This document shows, one piece after another, positions 39,282 to 48,110 of a stretch of 64,000 nucleotides of DNA (position 1 is the stretch's first letter; each line of letters begins with the position of its first letter). Source of the DNA: Prodigiosinella aquatilis (GTDB taxonomy: Bacteria; Pseudomonadota; Gammaproteobacteria; Enterobacterales; Enterobacteriaceae); assembly GCA_030388725.1 (NCBI GenBank), contig CP128857.1, positions 4,650,001 through 4,714,000 of the forward strand, given 5' to 3'. A program made the translations under genes and the position numbers. The notes beneath the pieces are model-generated. The model was not told the DNA's origin. It searched no databases and worked only from the letters and a program-made list of their open reading frames with translations.

Positions 39282-41097
39282 ATGCCGTCTCATAATTTTT
39301 ATCAAACAGATTGGCAATTCTACCACGAACCGTAAGCTGAGAGGTTATCGGATATGAAACGGCAATGTCCCATAAACTGACACCTCCCATCTTTATTTTT
39401 TCAGATAGGTTGAAATCATTATCAAAACGTTCACCCAGGTAATGATAAGTTACCGCCCAGTCAAAACTATACAGTTGCCAGTCTAGTTCATACTTGAACT
39501 GCTGCTTGGCACGTCTCAAAAGCACTTCATTTGTTCGCACATTTCGCGGATCAACATAGTCATAAGATATTGTGTGACTGAAAAATCCAGTCTCGAAGGA
39601 TGCTGTACTTTCGATACCCTTGATGAGCGCTTCACCAACGTTGAAGTAACGAAGACTGGAATTGTCGAACTCAATGAGGTTGTCTATATCGTTTCGGTAG
39701 GCTGAAACCCGCCAATTAACCGGACCGGTAAGTCCTTCGACACCACCTTCCCACTGCTCGCTCTCTTCCGGTTTCAAACTGCTGTTGCCGTATGAACTAT
39801 AAAGCTGACCAAGATTAGGGGCCTTATAGGCCGTACCATAGGAAGCCAACAGTCGATATCCAGAAATGAATTCCCATGCCGCACTGCTTTGCCAGGTCGT
39901 ATGCTGACCAAACTGAGAACTGTTATCACTACGAACGGCACCTTCGAGGGTGATCGGCCCAAACAGTTGCTGCGCAGTAGTGTAAATACCGGTATTGCGC
40001 AGTGCATATCCTTGAGCTAAAAAATTGGTTCCAGGTTCAGTTGTCTGTTTCTGCCAATCCAACCCTGCACTGACATTACCCTGACCAACCTGCAACGTGT
40101 TTCCCCATTGAACGTTGTATTGCTGAATATCATCCAGCGTCGCGGAGATATCATAGCGGCCATAACGCGGGTCGTAGTTGTAATCTTTACTATGGCTATA
40201 ACTGGTTATCAGCTGGGAAGACCACATACCTTGATGGTAGCGCAGACCTGTATCCCAGGACTGGTTGTATAACTGGCGGGTATCTGGCAATGCACCCAAG
40301 CGGATGGAACTTAATGTACCATCGTAATCAGTACGATTATCAAATTCGTAACCACGAACAAAACCGCTGATGATATCGCTAAACTGATGCTCAAGCGCGC
40401 CATACAGCGATTTACTCATGAATCCATCACGATCGGTTTGGGCTGGGTCACCAAAACCATCAGGCAAATTCGCTACAACATCAAACCCTTTAGTATAAGT
40501 ATAATTACCCGCCAGCGTTGCCAGCGTGCTGTCACCCAGTTGTTGTTGTGTGGAAGCATCATAAGTTTGATAACCATGGGATCCCATGCCAGCAGAAAGG
40601 GTTGATCCCTTCTTTTTACGAACAGTAATAATATTGACCACACCACCGATAGCATCGGATCCATAGACAGCCGAACGCGGCCCACGGATGTATTCAATTT
40701 TCTGAACCAATGAAATAGGAATCTGGCTGATATCGGAAGAACCGGTAACACCAGCTTGATTAAGACGAATACCATCAATCAACACCAACACATGGCGTGA
40801 TTCGGTCCCACGAATAAACAACGAACTCGACTGTCCCAACCCGCCATTTTGAGCTACATCAACGCCCGGAAGACGCCGCATCACGTCAATCAGACTTTTG
40901 GCTTGCCAGCGGTCAATCTCTTCTTTAGTGACAATGGTTGTCGACGCCAGCACAGAGGAAACAGGTTGGGAAAAACGGTTTGCGGTAACCACCAATGTAT
41001 CGCTACTGCCTTGCTGTGTACTATTGTTCCCTTGAGCCCACCCAGAGAAAGCTGTGGCGCAAAGTCCTGCCAGCAGCGTAAATTTTTTATCAAACAT
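39226..41097 (-). CDS. btuB: Vitamin B12 TonB-dependent outer-membrane receptor BtuB
   Basis: 22-strand outer-membrane barrel importing cobalamins with TonB energy. The 623 aa start at MFDKKFTLLAGLCATAFSGWAQ, a signal peptide matching E. coli. The TonB box is DTLVVTANR. The plug domain follows (VDVAQNGGLGQSSSLFIRG...RGPRSAVYGSDAIGGVVNI), and the barrel ends in YLTGSYTF with the terminal aromatic residue. Four extra open codons upstream are disregarded. Expression is controlled by the cobalamin riboswitch at about 41172-41352. Confidence 0.97.
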   Translation of the reverse strand: MFDKKFTLLAGLCATAFSGWAQGNNSTQQGSSDTLVVTANRFSQPVSSVLASTTIVTKEEIDRWQAKSLIDVMRRLPGVDVAQNGGLGQSSSLFIRGTESRHVLVLIDGIRLNQAGVTGSSDISQIPISLVQKIEYIRGPRSAVYGSDAIGGVVNIITVRKKKGSTLSAGMGSHGYQTYDASTQQQLGDSTLATLAGNYTYTKGFDVVANLPDGFGDPAQTDRDGFMSKSLYGALEHQFSDIISGFVRGYEFDNRTDYDGTLSSIRLGALPDTRQLYNQSWDTGLRYHQGMWSSQLITSYSHSKDYNYDPRYGRYDISATLDDIQQYNVQWGNTLQVGQGNVSAGLDWQKQTTEPGTNFLAQGYALRNTGIYTTAQQLFGPITLEGAVRSDNSSQFGQHTTWQSSAAWEFISGYRLLASYGTAYKAPNLGQLYSSYGNSSLKPEESEQWEGGVEGLTGPVNWRVSAYRNDIDNLIEFDNSSLRYFNVGEALIKGIESTASFETGFFSHTISYDYVDPRNVRTNEVLLRRAKQQFKYELDWQLYSFDWAVTYHYLGERFDNDFNLSEKIKMGGVSLWDIAVSYPITSQLTVRGRIANLFDKNYETAYGYRTAGREYYLTGSYTF

Positions 41098-41171
41098 TCT
41101 ATAAAGCATCCAAACAGTATTGGAGGATGCCGCATTACCATAATCGATAGCACGCGATGATCATGAACATT

Positions 41172-41352
41172 GCGACGTATACCGGCAGGTCTTCGGACTT
41201 GGGTACTGTTGTTGCCAACATAGAGACAATGACTTCCCATCGTAATACGACAGTGTCTGCAAAATGCTATTGCCCCCAATTTCCCCTTACCGCTGCGCGT
41301 CAGCTCCAGATTTACACTGGATTCCCTTTTAACTTATAGAGCAAGGCCGGAC
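41172..41352 (-). ncRNA. Cobalamin riboswitch controlling btuB
   Basis: On the minus strand the leader contains the conserved pieces in order: AAGGGAATCCAGTGTAAATC, GGAGCTGACGCGCAGCGGTAAGG, GCAGACACTG, GATGGGAAGTCA and, near the end, CCGAAGACCTGCCGG. These are the core elements of the E. coli btuB riboswitch. It ends about 75 nt before the btuB start; adenosylcobalamin binding should block translation. The flanking 41098-41171 has no other feature. Confidence 0.94.
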
Positions 41353-41371
41353 GCTCATGCTACAATCGGGC

Positions 41372-41397
41372 TGAATGGAAGTCTAGACTTCCATTCA
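41372..41397. promoter_or_regulatory. 26-bp perfect palindrome in the btuB-trmA divergent promoter region
   Basis: Left half TGAATGGAAGTCT and right half AGACTTCCATTCA are exact reverse complements with no loop. On the minus strand TAGACT inside it is 17 bp from TAGCAT, a possible btuB promoter, so the palindrome would overlap its -35. No terminator U-run follows. The bound factor, if any, is unknown. Confidence 0.6.
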
Positions 41398-41500
41398 ATG
41401 AATAGGAAATACGCATGACAACGCTGGACATCCCTTCAAGATTCCCTACAATCGCCGCCAGTAATGTCACCGCACTAACCGTTTTCCAGACGAGATAACC

Positions 41501-42604
41501 ATGACGCCAGAAATCCTGCCAATCGATCAATATGATGCCCAGCTTGAAGAAAAAATCGGGCGAATTAACGCGATAATGGCACCTTTCAGTGCGCCAGAGC
41601 CTGTCGTTTTCCGCTCGCCGGTCAGCCATTACCGGATGCGTGCTGAATTCCGCATCTGGCATGAAGGAGACGACCTTTACCACATCATGTTTGATCAGCA
41701 AACCAAACAGAGAATCAGGGTAGAGCAATTTCCGGCGGCCAGTGAACTGATCAACCGTCTGATGCCGGTGTTACTGGCGGCATTACGTCCGCAACCGGTA
41801 CTGCGCCGTAAGTTGTTCCAGGTCGATTATCTTTCCACATTGAGTGGTGAAATCGTGGTGTCACTGCTATACCACAAAGTGCTGGATGACGAGTGGCAAC
41901 AACAGGCCACGGCTTTACGGGACTATCTGCGTGCGCAAGGTTTCGCCTTACAACTCATAGGACGAGCAACCAAGACAAAAATCTGCCTTGATCGCGATTA
42001 TATAGACGAGTGCCTGCCAGTTGCCGGTAAACAGATGATTTATCGGCAGGTGGAAAATAGCTTTACCCAACCCAATGCGGCGATGAACATTCAAATGCTG
42101 GAATGGGCGCTGTCAGTCACGGAAGGATCTAAGGGTGATTTACTGGAGCTGTACTGCGGCAATGGTAACTTTTCACTGGCACTAGCTCGTCATTTTGAAC
42201 GTGTATTGGCAACGGAAATCGCTAAACCATCGGTGGCTGCGGCTCAATACAGTATTGTCGCCAACCAGATTGATAATGTGCAGATTATCCGTATGTCAGC
42301 AGAAGAATTTACCCAGGCAATGCGAGGTGTCCGCCAGTTTAATCGTCTGCAGGGTATCGATCTTTCCAGCTATCGTTGTGAAACGATATTTGTTGATCCA
42401 CCACGCAGTGGCTTGGATACTGACACAGTACGGCTGGTACAGGAGTATCCGCGTATTCTTTATATCTCCTGCAATCCAGACACACTATGCGCCAATCTTG
42501 AAACCCTAAACCAAACCCATCAGATAAGTCGATTGGCACTGTTTGATCAGTTCCCTTATACACATCATATGGAATGTGGTGTGTTGCTGGAAAAACGTAA
42601 ATAA
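41501..42604 (+). CDS. trmA: tRNA (uracil-5-)-methyltransferase TrmA
   Basis: SAM-dependent enzyme making T54 in tRNA T-loops; it can also act on tmRNA and 16S fragments. The 367 aa match the E. coli size. The SAM site is LLELYCGNGNFSLALA (near residue 215), and ETIFVDPPRSGLD and ILYISCNPDTLCANL (catalytic Cys near 325) are the family motifs. It is divergent from btuB and convergent with yijD. Confidence 0.97.
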   Translation: MTPEILPIDQYDAQLEEKIGRINAIMAPFSAPEPVVFRSPVSHYRMRAEFRIWHEGDDLYHIMFDQQTKQRIRVEQFPAASELINRLMPVLLAALRPQPVLRRKLFQVDYLSTLSGEIVVSLLYHKVLDDEWQQQATALRDYLRAQGFALQLIGRATKTKICLDRDYIDECLPVAGKQMIYRQVENSFTQPNAAMNIQMLEWALSVTEGSKGDLLELYCGNGNFSLALARHFERVLATEIAKPSVAAAQYSIVANQIDNVQIIRMSAEEFTQAMRGVRQFNRLQGIDLSSYRCETIFVDPPRSGLDTDTVRLVQEYPRILYISCNPDTLCANLETLNQTHQISRLALFDQFPYTHHMECGVLLEKRK

Positions 42605-42617
42605 AACTACTGCCAGC

Positions 42618-42645
42618 AACCAGGGAATTGATCCCCTGGTTTTTC
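42618..42645 (+). terminator. Intrinsic terminator of trmA
   Basis: An 8-bp stem, AACCAGGG (42618-42625) with CCCTGGTT (42634-42641), is followed by TTTT 14 nt after the trmA stop. Confidence 0.88.
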
Positions 42646-42668
42646 GCTCACGTATTCGGAGATATTAT

Positions 42669-43040
42669 CTAAAGCATATTGACCTTGGTGGCAGCCTTAC
42701 GTGCACGCAATTTAGCAACCAACCACAATGCCAATACAACACAGAGAATCGACGGTACAAAATTGGAACCGATCTGTGGATACTCTGCACGGAGAATCGC
42801 ACTGTAGAGCAATAAGCCAAGCAAAAAACAACCTGCGGCGAGCACTGGAATACCTTGCGGCATAACATGACGCATATAGTGTTGATGTAAACAATAAACA
42901 GACAAGACCAATGCTATTGGCGGGAAAATGGAAAAAGGCACTACCGAACTAAATAACGCAGCAAATGTGCCATTTACTGACAAACCTGCAACCAATGCCA
43001 ACACTAATGTACCGTTCTCTTTACTCACCTGCTCTGCCAT
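42669..43040 (-). CDS. yijD: YijD, DUF1422 inner-membrane protein
   Basis: Membrane protein of unknown function. The start MAEQVSKENGTLVLALVAGLSVNG gives 123 aa, close to E. coli YijD (119 aa); 11 open codons upstream are not supported. Four hydrophobic segments are visible, and FAALFSSVVPFSIFP and ILRAEYPQIGSNF are conserved. It follows fabR by 29 nt on the same strand, as in E. coli, so it is probably co-transcribed. Confidence 0.94.
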   Translation of the reverse strand: MAEQVSKENGTLVLALVAGLSVNGTFAALFSSVVPFSIFPPIALVLSVYCLHQHYMRHVMPQGIPVLAAGCFLLGLLLYSAILRAEYPQIGSNFVPSILCVVLALWLVAKLRARKAATKVNML

Positions 43041-43069
43041 GATTTTCCCCCAAGTCGCGACACCAAGTC

Positions 43070-43699
43070 TCAAGATGAAACAAACCCTTTACCGGCTTCT
43101 CTTCTGTACCAGTAACACGCACCTTTTGAAATCATACGTAACTGCAACACCAACCGCTCTTCCAGTTGACGACGTTGTTCCGTACTCACATCCAACGCCT
43201 CTGCACCCGCGCTGAAAACAATGATCACCATCGCTTCTGCCTGTGCTTCGGCAAAACTGCGCGGGATATGATTTTCGACTTCAAGATAATCGGCCAGTTC
43301 AGCAATAAAATGTTGAATTTCTCTGGCGACCGCAGCACGAAAAGCGGCCGATGTTCCTGATCTTTCCCTCAACAACAGTCTAAAAGCATTAGGATTATTG
43401 CCAATAAATTCCATAAACGTGGAAACAGACGTTTTGATGACGCTACCACCTTTGGCAATACGCTGACGTGCCTGTCGCATCAGTTGGCGTAACATAAGCC
43501 CACTTTCATCGACCATGGTCAGCCCCAGTTCGTCTACGTCACGGAAATGGCGATAAAAAGAAGTTGGTGCGATCCCGGCTTCACGAGCAACTTCACGTAA
43601 ACTCAGACTGGCAAAACTACGTTCAGCACTTAGTTGACTAAACGCTGCCTCTATAAGGGAACGACGCGTCCGTTCTTTTTGCTGCGCTCTGATACCCAT
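43070..43699 (-). CDS. fabR: FabR, TetR-type repressor of unsaturated fatty-acid synthesis
   Basis: Represses fabA and fabB when unsaturated acyl thioesters are abundant. The start MGIRAQQKERTRRSL matches E. coli, giving 209 aa; 14 extra open codons are ignored. The helix-turn-helix (SLREVAREAGIAPTSFYRHFRDVDEL, about residues 32-57) is almost unchanged from E. coli, and divergence lies in the final 20 residues. First gene of fabR-yijD; divergent from sthA. Confidence 0.97.
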   Translation of the reverse strand: MGIRAQQKERTRRSLIEAAFSQLSAERSFASLSLREVAREAGIAPTSFYRHFRDVDELGLTMVDESGLMLRQLMRQARQRIAKGGSVIKTSVSTFMEFIGNNPNAFRLLLRERSGTSAAFRAAVAREIQHFIAELADYLEVENHIPRSFAEAQAEAMVIIVFSAGAEALDVSTEQRRQLEERLVLQLRMISKGACYWYRREAGKGFVSS

Positions 43700-43895
43700 T
43701 ATCGTGCCCAAATTATCTGTTCTCCTTGTCCAGAGAATCACTATAGCAAACTTTATTAACTACATACTGAGCCAAAATGACTATGTTAAAAGTGCAACAA
43801 TAAGTTCCCCTACGAATTAAAGGGATGATTGGGTTATTTTGCAGAGGATGTTACAATCGCGTTAGTAATTTGTATTAAAATAGGTGTGTCCTACC

Positions 43896-45305
43896 ATGTC
43901 CATACAACAGCAACAACACAATTACGATGCCATAGTGATTGGATCTGGCCCCGGAGGTGAAGGGGCTGCGATGGGGTTAGCCAAACAAGGCGCTAAAATC
44001 GCCGTGATCGAAAAACACTATAGTGTCGGCGGTGGTTGTACCCACTGGGGTACCATTCCCTCCAAAGCCCTACGTCACGCGGTCAGCCGTATTATAGAGT
44101 TCAACCAAAATCCGCTTTACAGCGATAACTCTCGTGTCATCAGTTCCTCTTTTTCCGATATCCTACGCCATGCCGACAGTGTTATTGGGCAGCAAACCCG
44201 TATGCGTCAAGGCTTCTACGAACGGAATCACTGTGATTTGTTTTCCGGAGAAGCACGTTTCATTGATGCCCACACTATCGTCGTCAACTATCCGGATGAC
44301 ACGCACGACACGCTGACGGCAGACAATATCATTATTGCCCCCGGCTCCCGGCCTTATCATCCGGCGGAGGTCGATTTCACTCACCCACATATTTATGACA
44401 GTGACTCTATCCTGCAACTGGATTATGAACCTCAGCACGTCATTATTTATGGTGCCGGAGTGATTGGTTGTGAATATGCCTCCATTTTCCGCGGTCTGAA
44501 TGTAAAAGTGGATTTAATTAACACCCGCGATCGCCTGCTGGCATTTCTTGATCAGGAGATGTCCGATGCGCTGTCCTATCACTTCTGGAACAATGGCGTA
44601 GTAATTCGTCATAACGAAGAATTTGAGCGAATTGAAGGTTTGGACGATGGTGTTATCGTCCATCTGAAATCCGGTAAGAAAATGAAGGCTGATTGTCTGC
44701 TGTATGCTAACGGTCGTACTGGCAACACCGAGAATCTGGGGCTGGAAAATATAGGACTGGAAACCGACAATCGTGGGCAGCTTAAAGTCAACAGCATGTA
44801 TCAGACAGCACAGGCGCACATCTACGCTGTAGGTGATGTCATTGGCTACCCGAGTCTGGCTTCAGCAGCCTATGATCAAGGTCGCATTGCCGCGCAGGCC
44901 ATTACCAAAGGTGATGCCAGCGCTCATCTGATTGAAGATATCCCCACCGGGATCTACACCATTCCTGAAATCAGTTCTGTAGGTAAAACCGAGCAAGAGC
45001 TGACCGCACTGAAAGTGCCTTATGAAGTGGGCCGGGCGCAATTCAAACATCTAGCTCGGGCGCAGATTGTCGGCATGAATGTTGGGAGTCTGAAAATTCT
45101 GTTCCATCGCGAAACCAAACAGATTCTGGGTATCCACTGCTTTGGTGAACGGGCTGCCGAGATTATTCACATCGGTCAGGCCATCATGGAACAGAAAGGT
45201 GAAGGTAATACTATCGAGTACTTCGTCAATACGACCTTCAACTACCCGACGATGGCCGAAGCCTTCCGGGTAGCGGCTCTGAATGGGTTAAACCGCCTGT
45301 TTTAA
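43896..45305 (+). CDS. sthA: Soluble pyridine nucleotide transhydrogenase SthA
   Basis: FAD flavoprotein that reoxidises NADPH with NAD+. The start MSIQQQQHNYDAIVIGSGPGG gives 469 aa; the N-terminal glutamine-rich extension is slightly longer than in E. coli. FAD binding: GSGPGG (16-21). The usual disulfide-reductase CxxxxC is replaced by GGCTHWGTIPSKALRH, normal for this enzyme. The NAD(P) fold is IYGAGVIGCEYASIF, and the second FAD motif is YAVGDVIG. The stop region overlaps the 3' end of oxyR by 18 bp (convergent). Confidence 0.97.
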   Translation: MSIQQQQHNYDAIVIGSGPGGEGAAMGLAKQGAKIAVIEKHYSVGGGCTHWGTIPSKALRHAVSRIIEFNQNPLYSDNSRVISSSFSDILRHADSVIGQQTRMRQGFYERNHCDLFSGEARFIDAHTIVVNYPDDTHDTLTADNIIIAPGSRPYHPAEVDFTHPHIYDSDSILQLDYEPQHVIIYGAGVIGCEYASIFRGLNVKVDLINTRDRLLAFLDQEMSDALSYHFWNNGVVIRHNEEFERIEGLDDGVIVHLKSGKKMKADCLLYANGRTGNTENLGLENIGLETDNRGQLKVNSMYQTAQAHIYAVGDVIGYPSLASAAYDQGRIAAQAITKGDASAHLIEDIPTGIYTIPEISSVGKTEQELTALKVPYEVGRAQFKHLARAQIVGMNVGSLKILFHRETKQILGIHCFGERAAEIIHIGQAIMEQKGEGNTIEYFVNTTFNYPTMAEAFRVAALNGLNRLF

Positions 45306-46205
45306 CAAACGCTCCATATGCTGTTGCATATGTTCACGAATGGCATCAGCCAGTTGCTCATACCGGCTACGCAATGGTGAACCCGGGCGGTAAACCAGCG
45401 CGATGGTGCGCTTCGGTTCTGGCTTGTAGCAGGGCAGATAGCACACACCATCGCGTATCCGTTCTGCGGGTACCGCCAGTGACGGCAGGAGTGTAATACC
45501 ACTACCAGCAGCGACCATGTTACGCAGGGTTTCCAGACTGGTGGCCCGAAAATGAGTATCTTCATCTGCGCCGGCCTGGAAGCAGAATCCCATCGCCTGG
45601 TCGCGCAGACAATGACCATCTTCCAGCATCAGCAATTTCTCTCCTGCCAAATCGGACATTGCCACGCGCTCACGGTTAGCCCACGCATGATCCTGATAAA
45701 TGGCCAGCTTCATAGGTTCATCAAACAGTGGCACTTCGATAAACGCTTCTGTTTCTTTCACCATCGCCAAAATGGCGCAGTCCAGCTTGCCGCTGTCCAA
45801 TTGGGCTAGCAACTGATGGGTCTGTGCTTCGTGTAGGTACATTTCCAACTTCGGAAAAAGCTGATGCAACATGGGAATAATTTGCGGTAACAAATACGGT
45901 CCAACCGTAGGGATCAAACCGATATGCAATGGCCCTGACATACTCTCCCCTTGTTGGCTGGCCATCTCTTTCAGTACCTTAACCTCACGCAGCACCGTTC
46001 TGGCCTGTTCCACCAGCAGTAACCCCGCCTGAGTAAACAGTACCTTGCGGCTGGTCCTTTCCAGCAGCATCACGCCCAGCTCGTCTTCCAGCTTACGAAT
46101 TTGCCCACTCAGTGTGGGTTGGCTAACGTGACAGGAATCCGCTGCTCGACGAAAATGACGATGCTCGGCCAATGCCACTAGATACTCTAAGTCCCGAATA
46201 TTCAT
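45288..46205 (-). CDS. oxyR: OxyR hydrogen-peroxide-sensing LysR-type regulator
   Basis: Thiol-based peroxide sensor activating katG, ahpC, dps and others. The 305 aa match the E. coli length. The N-terminal helix-turn-helix contains FRRAADSCHVSQPTLSGQIRKLE. The redox cysteines C199 and C208 are both present in GHCLRDQAMGFC. It is divergent from the decayed hybrid peroxiredoxin gene, an arrangement (oxyR with its peroxidase target) also seen in Haemophilus. The 160-bp interval would hold the OxyR site; I did not resolve it. Confidence 0.98.
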   Translation of the reverse strand: MNIRDLEYLVALAEHRHFRRAADSCHVSQPTLSGQIRKLEDELGVMLLERTSRKVLFTQAGLLLVEQARTVLREVKVLKEMASQQGESMSGPLHIGLIPTVGPYLLPQIIPMLHQLFPKLEMYLHEAQTHQLLAQLDSGKLDCAILAMVKETEAFIEVPLFDEPMKLAIYQDHAWANRERVAMSDLAGEKLLMLEDGHCLRDQAMGFCFQAGADEDTHFRATSLETLRNMVAAGSGITLLPSLAVPAERIRDGVCYLPCYKPEPKRTIALVYRPGSPLRSRYEQLADAIREHMQQHMERLLKQAV

Positions 46206-46365
46206 ACACTAATTCTCCATAACCACGATAGCCAGCAACGATAGATAGAATAGCAATGAACGATTATCCCTATCAACACAAAAAAGAATAAAGTCTCTCA
46301 GCGAAACATATCTCTCTGCTTATTCATTAAGAAAAATATAATTTTACCACTAAGTAGGCTTAAAT

Positions 46366-47098
46366 ATGTTTGTCAGTCAAGAAGGCAAAGAAATCCCACA
46401 GGCTACTGTTCACACTCGTCAAGGACGATCAATAGATTGACGTCACTACTGACAAAGTGTTTAACAACAAAATCGTTATAGTTTTTTCATTGCCAGGGGG
46501 TTTTTATACCGACCTGCTCCTCCAGCCATCTGCCACGCTATAATGAGTTAGTTATCATATTCAAACAATTTGGCGTAGATAACATTTTGTGCTTTTTCGT
46601 AAATGATACTTTCGTGATGAATATCTAGAAAGCAGACCAGAACGCAGAGAGTATTCGGTTTATTCCAGACGGTAATGCGAGTTCACTAACGTCATGAACA
46701 TGCTGGTGGAGAAAACCGAGTTGAGATTCGGCCCACACTCCTGGGGTTACTCCATGCTGAAGTAGCGGGCTCCAGACTTTAAAGTTCAGAAATCTGTTTC
46801 TTTGTTTACCAAACCGTGTTGCCCGCTTTGTACCAAAATAAAACAACTGCTACAGGATCACGGCATCCAGTATGAAGAGATTATTCTGGGTAAAGATGCC
46901 GTTACGGCCAGCCTGCGTACAGTAGCCGGACGGAACACGGTTTCCCAGGTCTTTATTAGTGGTCGCCATATCGGTGGCAGCGATGATCTCGAAGCGCTTC
47001 TGACAGCTGGTTATTCTTATAAAAAAACCAGCGAAGCTTTGGCGGGTCTTGTCCCGCCTTTTTTGACGCAATCAGATACAGGGAGAAAGAAAAAATGA
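46366..47098 (+). pseudogene. Decayed peroxiredoxin-glutaredoxin hybrid (hyPrx5/PGdx)
   Basis: The intact family reduces peroxides with glutathione. Reading across frames restores the protein: start MFVSQEGKEIPQATVHTRQG, then IDVTTDKVFNNKIVIVFSLP, TCSSSHLPRYNEL, KQFGVDNI, VNDTFVMN, KADQNAESIRFIPDGN, EFTNVMNMLVEKTELRFG, SWGYSML, then APDFKVQKSVSLFTKPCCPLC and the glutaredoxin domain to GGSDDLEALLTA. Visible lesions are: +1 at about 46426, TAG at 46433, +1 in the T-run 46501-46505, TAG at 46626, -1 at about 46677, loss of about 30 codons near 46759 (between two Met-Leu pairs), and TAG at 46763. The glutaredoxin part alone (46802-47098) is still open but runs through the terminator hairpin (47041-47058, T-run after), so even its end is altered. 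Located divergently from oxyR. Confidence 0.88.
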
Positions 47099-47166
47099 AA
47101 GAACTGCATGTTGATATCGCAGCTATCTAGCTGGAAATTACCATGGCCGGTTCCACCCACCATTAA
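47095..47166 (+). pseudogene. Remnant of a gene start, probably a dihydrolipoamide-dehydrogenase-like flavoprotein
   Basis: A good Shine-Dalgarno (GGGAGAAAG) and ATG open MKELHVDIAAI, then TAG, and a further 11 codons to TAA just before the metF 3' end. MKxLxVDVAVIGxG is a typical N-terminus for the flavoprotein disulfide reductase that often follows hyPrx5 genes. The FAD glycine motif is already missing, so nearly the whole gene has been deleted. The identity is an inference from 11 residues and location. Confidence 0.45.
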
Positions 47167-47176
47167 TGCTTGAAAA

Positions 47177-48070
47177 TCATACCGTAGCCGGTCTAACGCC
47201 CAAGGTATGGCAAATGGCATAACTCAGTTCAGCACGATTCAGGGTATAGAAGTGAAAATCCTTCACCCCTTCACGGCTGAGGATTTTTACCATATCCATA
47301 GCGATGGATGCCCCTACCATTTTGCGGGTTTCTGGATCGTTATCGAGCCCTTCAAACATTGCTGTCATCCAGTTTGGCACACGAACGTTTGTCATGGTTG
47401 CAAAGCGTTGCAGTTGTTTAAAGTTGGAAACGGGTAGTATGCCCGGAACAATCTCCACATCAATCCCGGTGGAAACACAGCGGTCACGAAAGCGTAAATA
47501 GCTCTCCACATCAAAGAAGAACTGTGTGATGGCCCGGTTGGCACCAGCATCAACTTTATGTTTCAGATTGATCAGATCAGCCTGGGCGCTTTTCGCTTCC
47601 GGATGAACTTCCGGATATGCCGCGACCGAAATATCAAAATCGCCCACCTCTTTCAACAATGTAACCAAATCGGCGGCATACATATCGGGCTTACCGCTAC
47701 CCGGAGGTAAATCACCACGTAACGCCACAATATGGCGAATGCCGCTCTGCCAGTAATCCCTAGCAATGGCCTTTAACTCATCATGAGTGGCATCAACACA
47801 GGTAAGGTGTGGTGCCGAATCCAGCCCGGTACGTTCTTTAATCGCCTTGATGATGCTATGAGTACGGTCACGTTCACCAGAATTGGCACCGTAGGTCACT
47901 GAGACAAATTTGGGTTTCAGGCTACTCAGACGATCAATAGAGCTCCATAGGGTTTCTTCCATCTCGCTGGTGCGCGGCGGGAAAAATTCAAAGGAAACGT
48001 TAATATGTCCCTGCAACTCTGCCAGACTCTGATTCAGCGCTTCCCGCTGGTTCGCGTGGAAAAAACTCAT
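47177..48070 (-). CDS. metF: 5,10-methylenetetrahydrofolate reductase MetF
   Basis: FAD enzyme that makes 5-methyl-THF for methionine synthesis. The 297 aa match the E. coli length. NVSFEFFPPRTSEMEETLW holds the catalytic Glu (near residue 28); ITQFFFDVESYLRF and the LRGDLPPGSG loop are conserved. It is preceded by MetJ boxes at 48111-48142. The downstream neighbour is the decayed peroxidase locus rather than katG as in E. coli. Confidence 0.98.
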   Translation of the reverse strand: MSFFHANQREALNQSLAELQGHINVSFEFFPPRTSEMEETLWSSIDRLSSLKPKFVSVTYGANSGERDRTHSIIKAIKERTGLDSAPHLTCVDATHDELKAIARDYWQSGIRHIVALRGDLPPGSGKPDMYAADLVTLLKEVGDFDISVAAYPEVHPEAKSAQADLINLKHKVDAGANRAITQFFFDVESYLRFRDRCVSTGIDVEIVPGILPVSNFKQLQRFATMTNVRVPNWMTAMFEGLDNDPETRKMVGASIAMDMVKILSREGVKDFHFYTLNRAELSYAICHTLGVRPATV

Positions 48071-48110
48071 ATCCTTACCTCAATTTGCCGTTGTCATTGT
48101 TCTATTATAC

